A stretch of 64,000 nt of DNA from Bradyrhizobium sp. (GCF_004799445.1 NZ_SSNA01000122.1:1-64000); one strand, 5' to 3'. Positions 1 to 11,183 are shown, counted from the stretch's first letter. Made by a program: numbers and translations. The notes: a model not told the origin generated them from the sequence alone.

Positions 1-558
1 GATGCCGACGGTCGGATCGAGGCTCGGGGTCAGATCGATCTGATAGGACGACATCTCGATGACGTGGACACGTCCCATCCGCGGCGGCTCCAGCGACAGG
101 ATCGCGTTGCCGATATTGCCGCCCATCTGGGTGTCGTAACCGGCCACCCGCATCAGGTGCGCGATCAGCGCGGTGGTGGTCGATTTGCCGTTGGTGCCGG
201 TGATGGCGACGAACGGCGCATCCGGCGCATGGCGGCGGCGCTCGCGGCAAAACAGCTCGATATCGCCGATCACCTCGACGCCGGCCTCGCGCGCCTTGAG
301 CACCGTCCAGTGCGGGGCGGGATGGGTGAGCGGCGCGCCGGGCGTCAGCACCAGGGCCGCGAAACTCTTCCACGACACCTTTCGCAAATCCGCGGTGACA
401 AACCCCGCTTTTGCCGCCTCGGCCAATCTTTCGGCGCCATCATCGCCGGCGATCACTTCGGCCCCGCCCGCCTTCAGGGCATGGCAGCTTGCCAGCCCCG
501 ATCCGCCCAGGCCGAACACCGCGACCGTTTTGCCCGCAAAGGAAGTGACAGGGATCAA
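1..558 (-). CDS. murD: UDP-N-acetylmuramoylalanine--D-glutamate ligase, N-terminal part (truncated by window edge)
   Basis: Reverse-strand translation from a TTG at 558 gives (L/M)[22 protein letters not shown]...[20 protein letters not shown]...; Mur ligase P-loop GTNGKST; sits directly downstream of mraY. Confidence 0.9.
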   Translation of the reverse strand, partial: MIPVTSFAGKTVAVFGLGGSGLASCHALKAGGAEVIAGDDGAERLAEAAKAGFVTADLRKVSWKSFAALVLTPGAPLTHPAPHWTVLKAREAGVEVIGDIELFCRERRRHAPDAPFVAITGTNGKSTTTALIAHLMRVAGYDTQMGGNIGNAILSLEPPRMGRVHVIEMSSYQIDLTPSLDPTVGI

Positions 559-562
559 TTGT

Positions 563-1666
563 TCACCGCAGCTTCAGCGTGGAGAGGCCGGCCAGCGCCA
601 GCATCACCGAGATGATCCAGAACCGGATCACGATTTGCGGTTCGGTCCAGCCCAATTGCTCGAAGTGATGGTGAATCGGCGCCATCCTGAAGATGCGCTT
701 GCCGGTGAGCTTGAACGACACCACCTGCACGATCACCGAGACCGCTTCCAGCACGAACAAGCCGCCGATCACGGCAAGCACAATCTCGTGTTTGACCGCG
801 ACCGCGATCGAGCCAAGCATGCCGCCGAGCGCCAGCGAACCGGTATCGCCCATGAAGATCGACGCCGGTGGCGCGTTGAACCACAGAAATCCCAGTCCGG
901 CGCCGAACAGCGCGCCGCACAGCACCAGGAGTTCGCCGGTGCCCGCGACATAGTTGATCTGCAGGTAGTCGGAGAACACGACGTTGCCGGCGAGATAGGC
1001 GATGAGGCCAAAGCTTGCGGACGCGATCATGACCGGCACGATCGCAAGCCCGTCGAGACCGTCGGTCAAATTCACGGCGTTGCCGGCGCCGACAATGACG
1101 AAAGCGCCGAAGATGACGAAGAACCAGCCGAAATTGATGATTACGTCCTTGAAGAACGGGACCGCAAGCGAGGTCGACTGCGCGTCGCGGCCGAGCCGGA
1201 CCAGCGCGTAGCAGGCGACGAGCGCGATCGCCGCCTCCAGCACCAGGCGGATGCGGCCGCCGAAGCCGCCAGACGTCTGCTTGGTCACCTTCAGATAGTC
1301 GTCATAGAAGCCGACGAAGCCGAAACCGAGCGTCACCGCCAGCACGATCCAGACGTAGGGGTTGAGCGGGTTCGCCCACAATAGCGTCGCCACCACGAGC
1401 CCCGACAGGATCATCAGCCCGCCCATCGTGGGCGTGCCCTTCTTGGTGAGATGGGATTGCGGACCGTCGGTGCGGATCGGCTGGCCCTTACCCTGGCGGA
1501 TCCGCAGATGATCGATGATCCAGGGTCCGAACAGGAACACGAACAGCGCCCCGGTCGCTATCGCCCCGCCGGTGCGAAACGTGATGTAGCGAAACACGTT
1601 CAGAAAACTATGCAACCCGCCCAGACCGGGAACGGTATTGGAAAGGTCGATCAGCCAGTAAAACAT
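563..1666 (-). CDS. mraY: Phospho-N-acetylmuramoyl-pentapeptide transferase
   Basis: [35 protein letters not shown]...; polytopic; [17 protein letters not shown] and [12 protein letters not shown] motifs. Confidence 0.97.
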   Translation of the reverse strand: MFYWLIDLSNTVPGLGGLHSFLNVFRYITFRTGGAIATGALFVFLFGPWIIDHLRIRQGKGQPIRTDGPQSHLTKKGTPTMGGLMILSGLVVATLLWANPLNPYVWIVLAVTLGFGFVGFYDDYLKVTKQTSGGFGGRIRLVLEAAIALVACYALVRLGRDAQSTSLAVPFFKDVIINFGWFFVIFGAFVIVGAGNAVNLTDGLDGLAIVPVMIASASFGLIAYLAGNVVFSDYLQINYVAGTGELLVLCGALFGAGLGFLWFNAPPASIFMGDTGSLALGGMLGSIAVAVKHEIVLAVIGGLFVLEAVSVIVQVVSFKLTGKRIFRMAPIHHHFEQLGWTEPQIVIRFWIISVMLALAGLSTLKLR

Positions 1667-1676
1667 TCAATCCGCC

Positions 1677-3116
1677 CTATACCGCGGCTTCGTCGAGCGC
1701 GGCGTTGCCGGGAAAGCGCTTTTCGAGCGCGTTGACTATCGTTTTCATCTTCGAGCCGAGCGAGCCCTTGACCATGATCGCGTCGCCGGCGCGAATGGCG
1801 GCGACGGCCTGCGCTTCGAGATTCGCCGCGCTATCGGCATAGCCGCCCCGCTTGCCCGTGGAAAGAGCGTCCCACAGGTTGCGCATCAGCGGACCGCAAC
1901 AATACACCAAATCGATATGATTGGCCTTGATGGCCTCGTTCAGGCCGCGATGCAGCGCGGCGCTGGTGGGGCCAAGTTCGAGCATATCGCCGAGCACCGC
2001 GATGCGTCGGCCATGCGGGCCGACCGCGGCGGCGCCGAGCACGCTCAGCGCCGCCGCCATCGACGCCGGGTTGGCGTTATAGCTCTCGTCGATCAAGGTG
2101 GCCTCGCCACTGGCAACCTCGAGGGTGCGCCGGACGCCGCGGCCCGCCGCCGGCTCGATCTGCGACAGCGACAGCGAGGCCAGCGCCAGATCGGCGCCCG
2201 CAAGCGAGGCGGCCGTCAGCACCGCAAGCGAGTTGATCGCCATGTGACGACCCGGCATGCCGAGCTTGTAGGTGACTTCGTGGCCGAGGATATCGGCGTG
2301 CACCGCCGAACAGGCCGCATGCAGCGACACCTCGAGCAGCCGCGCATCCGATTTCTTGTCGGCGCCGAACGAGACGATACGCGAGATGCCGAGTTTTTTC
2401 GCGCGGCGCTGCAGCCTGGCGAATTGCGAATTGTCGCGGTTGAGCACCACGGCGCCGCCGGGCTCCAGCCCTTCAAAGATTTCCGCCTTGGCGTCGGCGA
2501 TTGCCTCGATGCCCTTGAAGAATTCGAGATGCACCGGCTCGACCGTGGTGACGATCGCGACCAGCGGCCGCACCATCTTCACCAATGGTTCGATTTCGTT
2601 CGCGTGGTTCATGCCGATTTCGAAAATCGCAAAACGCGCCGTCGCCGGGCAGCGCGCCAGCGACAGCGGCACGCCCCAGTGATTGTTGAACGACGCCGCC
2701 GAGGCGTGGGTTTCGCCTTGCGCGCCGAGCACGCGCCGCAGCGCTTCCTTGGTCGAGGTCTTGCCGACCGAACCGGTGACAGCGATCACTTTGGCATCGA
2801 GACGCGCGCGCGCTGCGCGGGCGAGATCGACCAGAGCAGCGAGCACGTCATCCACCACCAGCAGCGGCGCGTCGGCGGCGAACCTGCCGCGTTGGGCGGC
2901 TTCGACCACCGCGAGCCCGGCCCCCGCCTTCAACGCGGCGGCGACGAAATCATGGCCGTCATGGACCGCGCCCCTGATCGCGAAATAGGCGTCGCCCGGC
3001 GCGATGGTGCGGCTGTCGATGGAAATGCCTGTCACCGCTTCCGGCAACGCGCCTTTCGCCTGCGCGCGCATCGCCGCCGCCATCGCAGCCGAAGTCCATA
3101 ACGGCATCGCGCTCAT
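1677..3116 (-). CDS. murF: UDP-N-acetylmuramoyl-tripeptide--D-alanyl-D-alanine ligase
   Basis: Mur ligase with TGSVGKTSTKE P-loop; dcw context; 4-nt overlap with murE. Confidence 0.96.
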   Translation of the reverse strand: MSAMPLWTSAAMAAAMRAQAKGALPEAVTGISIDSRTIAPGDAYFAIRGAVHDGHDFVAAALKAGAGLAVVEAAQRGRFAADAPLLVVDDVLAALVDLARAARARLDAKVIAVTGSVGKTSTKEALRRVLGAQGETHASAASFNNHWGVPLSLARCPATARFAIFEIGMNHANEIEPLVKMVRPLVAIVTTVEPVHLEFFKGIEAIADAKAEIFEGLEPGGAVVLNRDNSQFARLQRRAKKLGISRIVSFGADKKSDARLLEVSLHAACSAVHADILGHEVTYKLGMPGRHMAINSLAVLTAASLAGADLALASLSLSQIEPAAGRGVRRTLEVASGEATLIDESYNANPASMAAALSVLGAAAVGPHGRRIAVLGDMLELGPTSAALHRGLNEAIKANHIDLVYCCGPLMRNLWDALSTGKRGGYADSAANLEAQAVAAIRAGDAIMVKGSLGSKMKTIVNALEKRFPGNAALDEAAV

Positions 3117-4609
3117 GCGACCCTCGGCGCAAGCGCAGAGGCAACCGCGTCGTGATCGCTGAACGGCAGCACGCGGTCGCCGACAATCTGCCCGGTCTCA
3201 TGGCCCTTGCCGGCGATCAAGAGCGCGTCGCCCGCCTGCAGGCCGGCTATCGCGGTCCGGATCGCCTCGGCGCGGTCGCCGATTTCGCTGGCGCCCTTCG
3301 CCGCGCTCAGGATCGCCGTGCGGATCAGGTCGGGATTTTCGCTGCGCGGATTGTCGTCGGTGACGATGACATGATCGGCATTCGCGGCGGCGATCGCGCC
3401 CATCAGGGGACGCTTGCCGGCATCGCGGTCGCCGCCGGCGCCGAACACCACCACGAGCTTTCGTTTGGCGTAAGGCCGCAACGCCTGCAGCGCCTTGGCC
3501 AGCGCATCGGGCTTGTGCGCGTAGTCGACGAAGATCGGCGCACCGTTGCGCTCACCGACCCGCTCGAGCCGGCCCTTGGCGCCCTCGAGATGTTCGAGCG
3601 CTGAAAATACCTGGTCCGGCTCACTGCCGGTGCCGATCGCAAGACCTGCGGCGACCAGCGCATTCTCGACCTGGAACTCGCCGACCAGCGGCAGGCGGAT
3701 GGAATAATGACGTCCACGATGTTGCAGCTCCAGCCGCTGCGCAAAGCCGTCGATATCGGCCGCGACGACACGGATGCCCTCGCCGGCGCCATCCCCCTGG
3801 CTGCCGACCGTGATCAGCAGCAAATTTTTCGCGCGCGCGGCATCGATCACTTCCTGCGAGCAGTCATGATCGGCCGAGATCACCGCCGCGCCATCGGCGG
3901 CGACGAGATCGCGGAACAGCCGGAGCTTGGCGGCCAGATAATGCGCGACATCGGGATGGTAATCCATGTGGTCGCGCGACAGGTTGGTGAAGCCGCCGGC
4001 ACTGATGCGCACGCCATCCAGCCGATACTGATCGAGCCCGTGCGACGACGCCTCGAACGCGAGATGGGTGACGCCGTCGCGGGCGATTTCGTCGAGCTGC
4101 CGGTGCAGCGCAATCGGATCGGGCGTCGTCAGCGAGCCATAGACAGTGCGCTTCGGCGAGACCAGCCCGATGGTGCCGATACTGGCGGCGGCATGACCGA
4201 GCCGCCGCCAGATCTGGCGCGTGAATGCCGCGACGGACGTCTTGCCGCTGGTGCCGGTAACGGCCGCGATCGTCGCAGGCTGCCGCGGAAAAAATCTCGC
4301 CGCGGCCAGCGCCAGCGCGCGCCGCGGATTGGGGGTCATGACGAACGGCACGCGGCGCTCGCCGGGGGGCGGATGGTCGCCCGCTACCGCGACGGCGCCG
4401 GAGGCGATCGCCGCCTCGATGAAGCGCGCGCCATCGGTCTTGAGGCCGGCGAGCGCGAAGAACAGATCGCCCGGCTTCACCGCGCGGCTGTCCACCGCCA
4501 GTCCCGTGACATCGGTCGCACCCGTGACCTCGGTCGCGCCCGCGGCCAGGGCCGCTTCCGCCTGCGGGTCGATCGTGGCGTCATCGCTGAAGAGGTCGCG
4601 GAGTCTCAT
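3113..4609 (-). CDS. murE: UDP-N-acetylmuramoylalanyl-D-glutamate--2,6-diaminopimelate ligase
   Basis: TGTSGKTSVAAF P-loop, DNPR motif (VTDDNPRSENPD); ORF extends to 4783 but homologous start is MRLRDLFSDD at 4609. Confidence 0.95.
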   Translation of the reverse strand: MRLRDLFSDDATIDPQAEAALAAGATEVTGATDVTGLAVDSRAVKPGDLFFALAGLKTDGARFIEAAIASGAVAVAGDHPPPGERRVPFVMTPNPRRALALAAARFFPRQPATIAAVTGTSGKTSVAAFTRQIWRRLGHAAASIGTIGLVSPKRTVYGSLTTPDPIALHRQLDEIARDGVTHLAFEASSHGLDQYRLDGVRISAGGFTNLSRDHMDYHPDVAHYLAAKLRLFRDLVAADGAAVISADHDCSQEVIDAARAKNLLLITVGSQGDGAGEGIRVVAADIDGFAQRLELQHRGRHYSIRLPLVGEFQVENALVAAGLAIGTGSEPDQVFSALEHLEGAKGRLERVGERNGAPIFVDYAHKPDALAKALQALRPYAKRKLVVVFGAGGDRDAGKRPLMGAIAAANADHVIVTDDNPRSENPDLIRTAILSAAKGASEIGDRAEAIRTAIAGLQAGDALLIAGKGHETGQIVGDRVLPFSDHDAVASALAPRVA

Positions 4610-4688
4610 GATCTTCCAGTCCGGCCGGCGCACCGGTGCCCCGTCATCGAAAAATCCGTTACGCGGTACCGGCCTTTGACGGTACGCC

Positions 4689-6437
4689 TTACTGGGTTCC
4701 CCTTGATGCCGCAAGAATAAGGCGCTCGGACGGCGGCAGGTCGAAACGCGGCTCAATGCCGAGAAGCGGCGCAATGCGCGCAATCACATTGCCGCCGGTC
4801 GGCACCGCGTTCCAGCCGGAGGTGATGAAACCGAAAGTTTCCTTCAGCGGCTGGGGTTCATCGAGCATGATCAGGAGCTGGTAGCGGGGATTGTCGGCGG
4901 GCAGGATCGCGGTGAAGGCGTTGAGCACGCGCTTCTTGGCGTAGTGGCCGTTGATGACCTTCTCGGCGGTTCCGGTCTTGCCGCCGATGTAGTAGCCCTT
5001 GACGTCGGCCTTCTTGGCGGTGCCGATCTCGGCGTTCAGCCGCATCAGGAACCGCATCTTCTCGGAGGTCTCGGGCTTGATCACCCGCTTTGCCATCGCC
5101 ATGGCCTCCTGCTCGGTGCGCTTGAGGAAGGTCGGCGGAATCAGGTAGCCGCCATTCACCAGCGCGTCGATGCCCATCACCGCCTGCAGCGGCGCCACCG
5201 ACAAGCCATGGCCGAAGGCGATGGTCACGGTGTTCAGCTCGGACCAGTGTTTCGGCACCAGCGGCGAAGCGCTCTCCGGCAATTCGGTTCGCAGCCGATC
5301 GAGCTGTCCCAGTTTGCGCAGGAACGCCTTGTGCGCCTCGACGCCCTGCGACATCGCGATCCGCGCCGCGCCGACGTTGGACGAGTAATAAAACACCTCT
5401 TTCATGTTGATCATGCGCCCAAGCGCGTGATCGTCGTGAATGGTGAACTTGCCGTAGTGCAAGGGGCCGCGCGCGTCCCACATCGAATTGAGATCGACCT
5501 TGCCGGAATCCAGCGCCATCGCCAGCGTGAAGGCCTTGAAGGTCGATCCCATTTCGTAGACGCCGGTGGTCAGCCGATTGATGCGATCGGGATCGTGCGC
5601 TTCCCTCGGATTGTTGGGATCGAAATCCGGCACCGACACCATCGCCACGATCTCGCCGGTCCTGACGTTGGAGACGAGGCCGGAGGCCGCCTTGGCGTGG
5701 AATTTTTCCTTGGCCTTGAGCAATTCATCGCGCAGCGCGTGTTCGACGCGCAGGTCAACCGACAATTCCACCGGCCGCTGCAGCCGGTCGGTGGCGAAGC
5801 CGGCGCGATGCAGATCGGCCAGGCCGTTGGTGTCGAGCCATTTCTCCATCCCGGCGATGCCCTGGTTGTCGATATTGACCAGGCCGATCAGATGCGCGAC
5901 TTCATTGCCGGTGGGATAGACGCGCTTGTTCTCGCGCAGGAAGCCGATGCCGGGAATGCCGAGGCGGTGAATTTCCTGTTGCTGCGACGGGGTGATTTCC
6001 CGCTTCAGCCAGACGAAACCCTTTCGCCCCGAAAGCCGCTCGCGCACTTCGCCGGTGTCGAGATCCGGCAATGTCGCGGTGAGAAGCTCGATCGCCTCGT
6101 CCTTGTCGATGATGCGGCGCGGCTCGGCGAACAGGCTCGGCGCCTTGACGTCGGTGGCGAGAATCTCGCCATTGCGATCGACGATATCCGGCCGCGCGGT
6201 CGCGATCGCGTCCTGTGCCGCGCTACGGCGCGCGCCGTGGCTGTCGCTTCCCGTCGCGAACATGACCAGCCGCCCGCCGATCACGGCATAGATCGCAACG
6301 AACGCCAGAATTACAAAGCCGACGCGGGCCCGCGCCTTGGCGGTGCGGTCGACGTTGCGCCCGTACAGCAGGCTGCGGATCAGCCGCTGCCGCCATGGCT
6401 CGGTGCGCTTGACCCTGGTGCGCGCGGGATCGGTCAT
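4689..6437 (-). CDS. ftsI: Peptidoglycan D,D-transpeptidase / division penicillin-binding protein
   Basis: One TM near the N-terminus; MGSTFKAFT (SxxK), SSN and KTGTAEK motifs. Confidence 0.95.
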   Translation of the reverse strand: MTDPARTRVKRTEPWRQRLIRSLLYGRNVDRTAKARARVGFVILAFVAIYAVIGGRLVMFATGSDSHGARRSAAQDAIATARPDIVDRNGEILATDVKAPSLFAEPRRIIDKDEAIELLTATLPDLDTGEVRERLSGRKGFVWLKREITPSQQQEIHRLGIPGIGFLRENKRVYPTGNEVAHLIGLVNIDNQGIAGMEKWLDTNGLADLHRAGFATDRLQRPVELSVDLRVEHALRDELLKAKEKFHAKAASGLVSNVRTGEIVAMVSVPDFDPNNPREAHDPDRINRLTTGVYEMGSTFKAFTLAMALDSGKVDLNSMWDARGPLHYGKFTIHDDHALGRMINMKEVFYYSSNVGAARIAMSQGVEAHKAFLRKLGQLDRLRTELPESASPLVPKHWSELNTVTIAFGHGLSVAPLQAVMGIDALVNGGYLIPPTFLKRTEQEAMAMAKRVIKPETSEKMRFLMRLNAEIGTAKKADVKGYYIGGKTGTAEKVINGHYAKKRVLNAFTAILPADNPRYQLLIMLDEPQPLKETFGFITSGWNAVPTGGNVIARIAPLLGIEPRFDLPPSERLILAASRGTQ

Positions 6438-6832
6438 TGCTGATCCTCCGGCGCTGGCGCCGGCACCGAGCCGGTCACGGCGGGGGCGCCGGCGGCGGCA
6501 TCGATGGTCTGGATCATCGCGCCGATCGGATCCGGATCGCCGGGTCTGACCAGGTTCGCCGGCCGCTCGGGCAGGTTCTTCAGGGAATCATATTGCGTGG
6601 CGGCCAGCGGCTTCAGCGGCAGATGGCGTTCGGCAAGCCCCTGTAGCCGCAATGGCGCGTCAAGCCTGGCCCATTCCGCGCGCAGCACCGCGATAGCGTC
6701 GCGCTGCTCGCGAATTTCCGCGTGCAGCCGAAGCACCCGCTCGGTGCGATCGGTCGATTCCATCTTGATCCGGTAGACATAGGCGGCGGCGAACACCAGC
6801 ACGCCGATGACGAGGAGATGCAGGATCCGCAT
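6434..6832 (-). CDS. ftsL: Cell division protein FtsL-like
   Basis: Short single-TM protein with a coiled-coil-like stretch between rsmH and ftsI. Confidence 0.8.
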   Translation of the reverse strand: MRILHLLVIGVLVFAAAYVYRIKMESTDRTERVLRLHAEIREQRDAIAVLRAEWARLDAPLRLQGLAERHLPLKPLAATQYDSLKNLPERPANLVRPGDPDPIGAMIQTIDAAAGAPAVTGSVPAPAPEDQQ

Positions 6833-6834
6833 GG

Positions 6835-7830
6835 TCAGCCTCCCCTCATCACGTCATCGAGGGTAGGCCACGCCGGCAACGACGCGGCGGCATGCGCGGG
6901 CGCATCGGTGCGCATCGCCGCGCGCAATTTGGCGGAACGCGCGCGCGGATTGGCCGAAATCTCCGCCTCACCCGCCGTCACCGGACGCTTGGTCTGGATG
7001 ACAAAACTTGGCGCGAGTTGCGCGATCTCCGGCTGATGCCGCGATCCGCCGCCGGCCCTGGCGCGCTCGGTGAGGAAATTCTTGACGATGCGGTCTTCCA
7101 GCGAATGAAACGACACCACCACGAGCCGGCCACCCGGCTTCAGCACGCGTTCCGCCGCCGCGAGCGCCAGATGCAGCTCGTCGAGTTCCTGGTTGACGAA
7201 AATCCTTAAAGCCTGGAACGTCCGCGTTGCCGGGTGAATTTCGCCCGGCTTCGACCACACTACCTTGGCGACGATATCGGCGAGCGCCCGCGTGGTGGTG
7301 ATGGCCGCTTCCTTGCGCGCGGCGACGATGGCCCGGGCAACGCCGCGCGAGTGACGCTCCTCGCCGAAGATGTAGATGATGTTGGCGAGATCGGCCTCGG
7401 ACGCCTTCGCGATCACGTCCGCCGCGGTCGGGCCGTCATGCCCCATCCGCATGTCGAGCGGGCCGTCGTTGCGAAACGAGAAGCCGCGCGCGGCCTCGTC
7501 CAGCTGCATTGAGGACACGCCAACATCCATCACCACGCCGTCGACCGACGGGAACCCGTGGGCGGCGCAAATATCGGCGAGATTGGAAAACCGGTCTTCG
7601 ACCAGCGTCAGCCGGCCGGACGACCGCCCGACCAGATCGAAACCGCCCGCGATCGCCGCGCGGTCGCGGTCGATGCCGACGATCTGGGTTCCGGCGGTAT
7701 CGAGGATGGCCCGGCTGTAGCCGCCGGCCCCAAAGGTGGCGTCGACATAGATGCCGCCCTCGTGCGGGTTGAGCAGCGCCACGGCCTCGCGGCCCAGAAC
7801 CGGAATATGACGCGGGGCGGATGCAGTCAT
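6835..7830 (-). CDS. rsmH: 16S rRNA (cytosine(1402)-N(4))-methyltransferase
   Basis: [43 protein letters not shown]...; start placed at 7830. Confidence 0.95.
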   Translation of the reverse strand: MTASAPRHIPVLGREAVALLNPHEGGIYVDATFGAGGYSRAILDTAGTQIVGIDRDRAAIAGGFDLVGRSSGRLTLVEDRFSNLADICAAHGFPSVDGVVMDVGVSSMQLDEAARGFSFRNDGPLDMRMGHDGPTAADVIAKASEADLANIIYIFGEERHSRGVARAIVAARKEAAITTTRALADIVAKVVWSKPGEIHPATRTFQALRIFVNQELDELHLALAAAERVLKPGGRLVVVSFHSLEDRIVKNFLTERARAGGGSRHQPEIAQLAPSFVIQTKRPVTAGEAEISANPRARSAKLRAAMRTDAPAHAAASLPAWPTLDDVMRGG

Positions 7831-8424
7831 GCCGCGGCTCCCGGCGAAGTCCGGTTCAAAATGCGGAAATCGGACGCGAACGGGCCCATGGCGCCTCAAA
7901 AGCCTGCGTTTCGCCGGGCTTTCCGATGGGACTTGGCGGCCTGCCATCGGATTTCGAGCGTGAAAGCCGGCCGCCGGTGTCCTGAATCCGAAATTCGCCA
8001 CACCTTGCGGCCCCCTCTGTAGCGAACCTGGGATTCGAAAGGACACTGGAAACCTATGATTCTAGCGCCGCGCTGCGATCCGAAGTTCCTGGTCCGAATC
8101 CGGGGCACCTCCGTGCAGGAACCTGAAATCGGCGGCACCAGCCGTCCCCCAAACCGGGTTCGGCTCTTCACCACTTAGTAACGTCAGTTAGCGTTAAGAA
8201 AGCGTTGACGGTCCACGGCCGGATTGATGCGCTCTTGATCGGTCCCGATCCGGACCCAAGCGCAGCGCGCGGTCGGCAGCCGCCGCCCGTCAGGTGATGC
8301 GTTCCGCACACACTCGACCAAAATGCATCGCGGCAACCGGTTATCGGATTGCGCGGATGGCATCATGAAGGAATAGTGCTGGGGTTCATTTTGAAAACGC
8401 ACTATTGCCGTTCTCCTGCCCGGT

Positions 8425-9297
8425 TTGAGCAATCCGATGTCGCTTGGTTCGTTCGCATCTGTCGGTTCTGATTCGAAGCGTCGCGCCGTCCCCCTCCCCC
8501 GGCACAATGCGAGCATGAAGACCTTCTCCCCCGATTCCTCGATCGCTTCCGACGTCATCCCCTCGGCGAATTATGGCGAGCGGAACAAGGGCCGTTTGCC
8601 CGACATGATTCTGCTGCACTACACCGGGATGCCCGACGTGGAAGGCGCGATCGCGCAACTCTGCACCGCGGGCACCGATGTCTCCGCGCATTACATCGTT
8701 CTTGAAGACGGCCGCATCGTGCAATGCGTCCCGGAAGCCAAGCGCGCCTGGCATGCCGGCGTGGCGTCCTGGGCGGGCGAGGACGACATCAATTCCTGCT
8801 CAATCGGCGTCGAGATCGTCAACCGCGGACACGACTGGGGCTATCCGGAATTTCCGCTGCGCCAGATCGCCGCCGTGATCGCGCTATGCCGAGGCATCAT
8901 GCTTCGCCGCAACGTGCCGTCGCATCGCGTGCTGGCGCATTCCGATGTCGCCCCCTCGCGCAAGAAAGACCCCGGCGAGAAGTTTCCCTGGCATTCGCTG
9001 GCCAATTCGGGGGTCGGCCATTGGGTGCAACCGGCGCCGGTCGTGCGCGGCGAACCCCTCAAACTGGGCACCATCAGCGACAGCGTTGGCGATCTGCAGC
9101 AGGCGCTGGCCAGATACGGCTACGGCGTCCCGATCAATGGAAAATACGACGGGCTAACCATGGAAGTGGTTACCGCTTTCCAGCGCCACTTTCGTCCCGC
9201 CCGGGTCGACGGCGTCGCCGACCATTCGACGTTGACCACGCTGCAGTCGCTGCTGGCGAGCTTGCCGGCCGAGGCCAAGACGGTGGCGGCAAGATAA
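8425..9297 (+). CDS. N-acetylmuramoyl-L-alanine amidase (amidase_2) with C-terminal peptidoglycan-binding domain
   Basis: ILLHYTGMPDVEGAIAQLC...SAHYIVLEDGRI...RVLAHSDVAPSRKKDPGEKFPW; C-terminal DLQQALARYGYGVPINGKYD...TAFQRHFRP. Start may be 8515. Confidence 0.9.
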   Translation: MSNPMSLGSFASVGSDSKRRAVPLPRHNASMKTFSPDSSIASDVIPSANYGERNKGRLPDMILLHYTGMPDVEGAIAQLCTAGTDVSAHYIVLEDGRIVQCVPEAKRAWHAGVASWAGEDDINSCSIGVEIVNRGHDWGYPEFPLRQIAAVIALCRGIMLRRNVPSHRVLAHSDVAPSRKKDPGEKFPWHSLANSGVGHWVQPAPVVRGEPLKLGTISDSVGDLQQALARYGYGVPINGKYDGLTMEVVTAFQRHFRPARVDGVADHSTLTTLQSLLASLPAEAKTVAAR

Positions 9298-9313
9298 GCA
9301 ACGACCTCGTTCG

Positions 9314-10555
9314 CTATTGACGTTCAATCTCCGCCAATCGCCGCGCGTAAAGCCGCCGCAGCGGCTCGAGCTGCGTCGCCGCGGTCGCCGCGAGATAGGC
9401 GTCGCGGGCCGCCTCGTATCGGCCGAGCCGACGCAACAGATCGGCGCGGACCGCCGGCAGCAATTCGTAGCCGTCTAGTCCGCCGCGCGCCTGCAGTGCA
9501 TCGGTCAAATCGAGGGCGCGCGCCGGCCCGTCCACCATCGAAATCGCCGCGGCGTGATTGAGCTCGATCACCGCCGACGGGCTGATCCGCAGCAGCACTT
9601 CGTACAGGCCGGCAATCTGCTTCCAGTCAGTGTCCTTATAGTTGGGCGCGCGCGCATGCAGGGCGGCGATCGCCGCCTGCACCGCGTAAGCCTCGGGGCG
9701 GCCCGGCATCCGCAACGCGTCTTCCACCAGCTTCAGCCCCTCGGCGATCTGCCCATGGTCCCAAAGGCTGCGATCCTGCTCCTCCAGCAGCACGATATCG
9801 CCGGCTGCGGTCTGGCGTCCCTCGCGGCGCGCATCGTGCAGCAGCATCAGGGCCAGCAGGCCCTTGACCTCGCCCCGTTGCGGCATCAGCACATCGAGCA
9901 GCCGGCCAAGCCGGATCGCTTCGCGCGCGAGATCGGGCCGCATCAGTTCCTCGCCCGAGGTCGCCACATAGCCCTCGGTGAAGACGAGATAGATCACCGC
10001 AAGTACCCCGCGCAGCCGCGGCTGCAGCGCATCGCGGTCGGGGACCTCGTAGGGAATGCCGGCGAGCCGGATTTTCTGCTTGGCGCGGACGAGGCGCTGG
10101 CCCATCGCTTCCTCGCTCACCAGAAAGGCGCGCGCCACCTGCGCCGTGGTCAGTCCGCACACCGTGCGCAGCGTCAGCGCGACCTGCACTTCGGCGGCGA
10201 AAGCGGGATGGCAGCAGGTAAACATCAGCCGCAGCATGTCGTCGTCGAGCGCGGCGTCGCTGTCCTGGTGCGAGGCTTCCGCGTTGAGCAGCAATTCGTG
10301 CGTCAGTTCTCCCTGCTTGCCGCGAAACGCGACTTGCCGGCGGACCCGATCGATCGCCTTGTTGCGTCCGACATTGACCAGCCACGCCCGCGGATTGGAC
10401 GGCGGTTCGCCGCAGGGCCAGCGTTCCAGCGCCACCGCAAACGCATCCTGCAATGCATCCTGGGCGAGATCGAAATCGCCGACCAGACGGATCAGCGTCG
10501 CCAGCGCCCGCCCCGCCTCGTCACGGAATATCCTGTCGATTTCGATCGGGGTCAT
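9314..10555 (-). CDS. ECF-type RNA polymerase sigma factor (DUF6596 / ECF42-like)
   Basis: [47 protein letters not shown]...[20 protein letters not shown] plus long C-terminal TPR-like extension. Confidence 0.9.
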   Translation of the reverse strand: MTPIEIDRIFRDEAGRALATLIRLVGDFDLAQDALQDAFAVALERWPCGEPPSNPRAWLVNVGRNKAIDRVRRQVAFRGKQGELTHELLLNAEASHQDSDAALDDDMLRLMFTCCHPAFAAEVQVALTLRTVCGLTTAQVARAFLVSEEAMGQRLVRAKQKIRLAGIPYEVPDRDALQPRLRGVLAVIYLVFTEGYVATSGEELMRPDLAREAIRLGRLLDVLMPQRGEVKGLLALMLLHDARREGRQTAAGDIVLLEEQDRSLWDHGQIAEGLKLVEDALRMPGRPEAYAVQAAIAALHARAPNYKDTDWKQIAGLYEVLLRISPSAVIELNHAAAISMVDGPARALDLTDALQARGGLDGYELLPAVRADLLRRLGRYEAARDAYLAATAATQLEPLRRLYARRLAEIERQ

Positions 10556-10573
10556 GGGGTTACGCCGTTGGTC

Positions 10574-10676
10574 GCCGTCATTCCGGGGCGTCCGAAGGTC
10601 GAGCCCGGAATCCATAACCACGATCGTGAGTATGGATTCCGGGCCTGCGCCTTGCGGCGCATCCCGGAATGACGGC
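10574..10676. repeat. Interspersed palindromic repeat, 'CCGTCATTCCGG...CCGGAATGACGG' ends (family A variant)
   Basis: Terminal inverted GCCGTCATTCC / CCCGGAATGACGGC with internal GGAATCCATA...TATGGATTCC pairing; lies in the yciI-sigma gap. Confidence 0.85.
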
Positions 10677-10687
10677 TGGAATCGTTG

Positions 10688-11038
10688 TCAATTATAAACC
10701 CAGATCGGCCGGACCTCGATCGAACCGAACCTGGCGCCGGGAATCCGCGCCGCAATCCCAAGCGCTGCGTCGAGATCCTTGGCCTCGACAAGATAGTAGC
10801 CGCCAAGTTGCTCGCGCGTCTCCGCGAACGGACCATCGGTCGTCAGGGTCTTGCCTTCGCGGACCCGCACGGTGGTCGCGGTCGTGGTCGGCTGCAACCT
10901 GTCACCAGCCTTGAAATTGCCGCTCTGGATGATGGACTGGGTGAAGGCGCCGTATTCTTCCAGCATCTTCTTGCCGGTTGCCGCGTCGATTTTGCCGTAA
11001 TCGGCTTCGTTCTGATAGATCATCAATAAATACTGCAT
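10688..11038 (-). CDS. YciI/DGPF-domain protein
   Basis: MQYLLMIYQNEADYGK...TTDGPFAETREQLGGYYLVEAKDLDAALGIAARIP. Confidence 0.92.
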   Translation of the reverse strand: MQYLLMIYQNEADYGKIDAATGKKMLEEYGAFTQSIIQSGNFKAGDRLQPTTTATTVRVREGKTLTTDGPFAETREQLGGYYLVEAKDLDAALGIAARIPGARFGSIEVRPIWVYN

Positions 11039-11183
11039 CGCGCTACTCCTTCTTGATCGGCTTGATCGCCGACACCCAGTCGAACGGGCCAACCGCAAAA
11101 CGACATCTTCAGGATAATTTATTTTAAGGAACCGCGCGGCGGTTATCGGCTTGACGCGGCCCCCCTAAGTCCCCATGCCTTAG

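Noticed and set aside
173-6443. Long plus-strand ORFs (173-1384, 1917-3101, 3707-4720, 4944-6443)
   Set aside because: All antisense to the dcw genes; no domain-like sequence.
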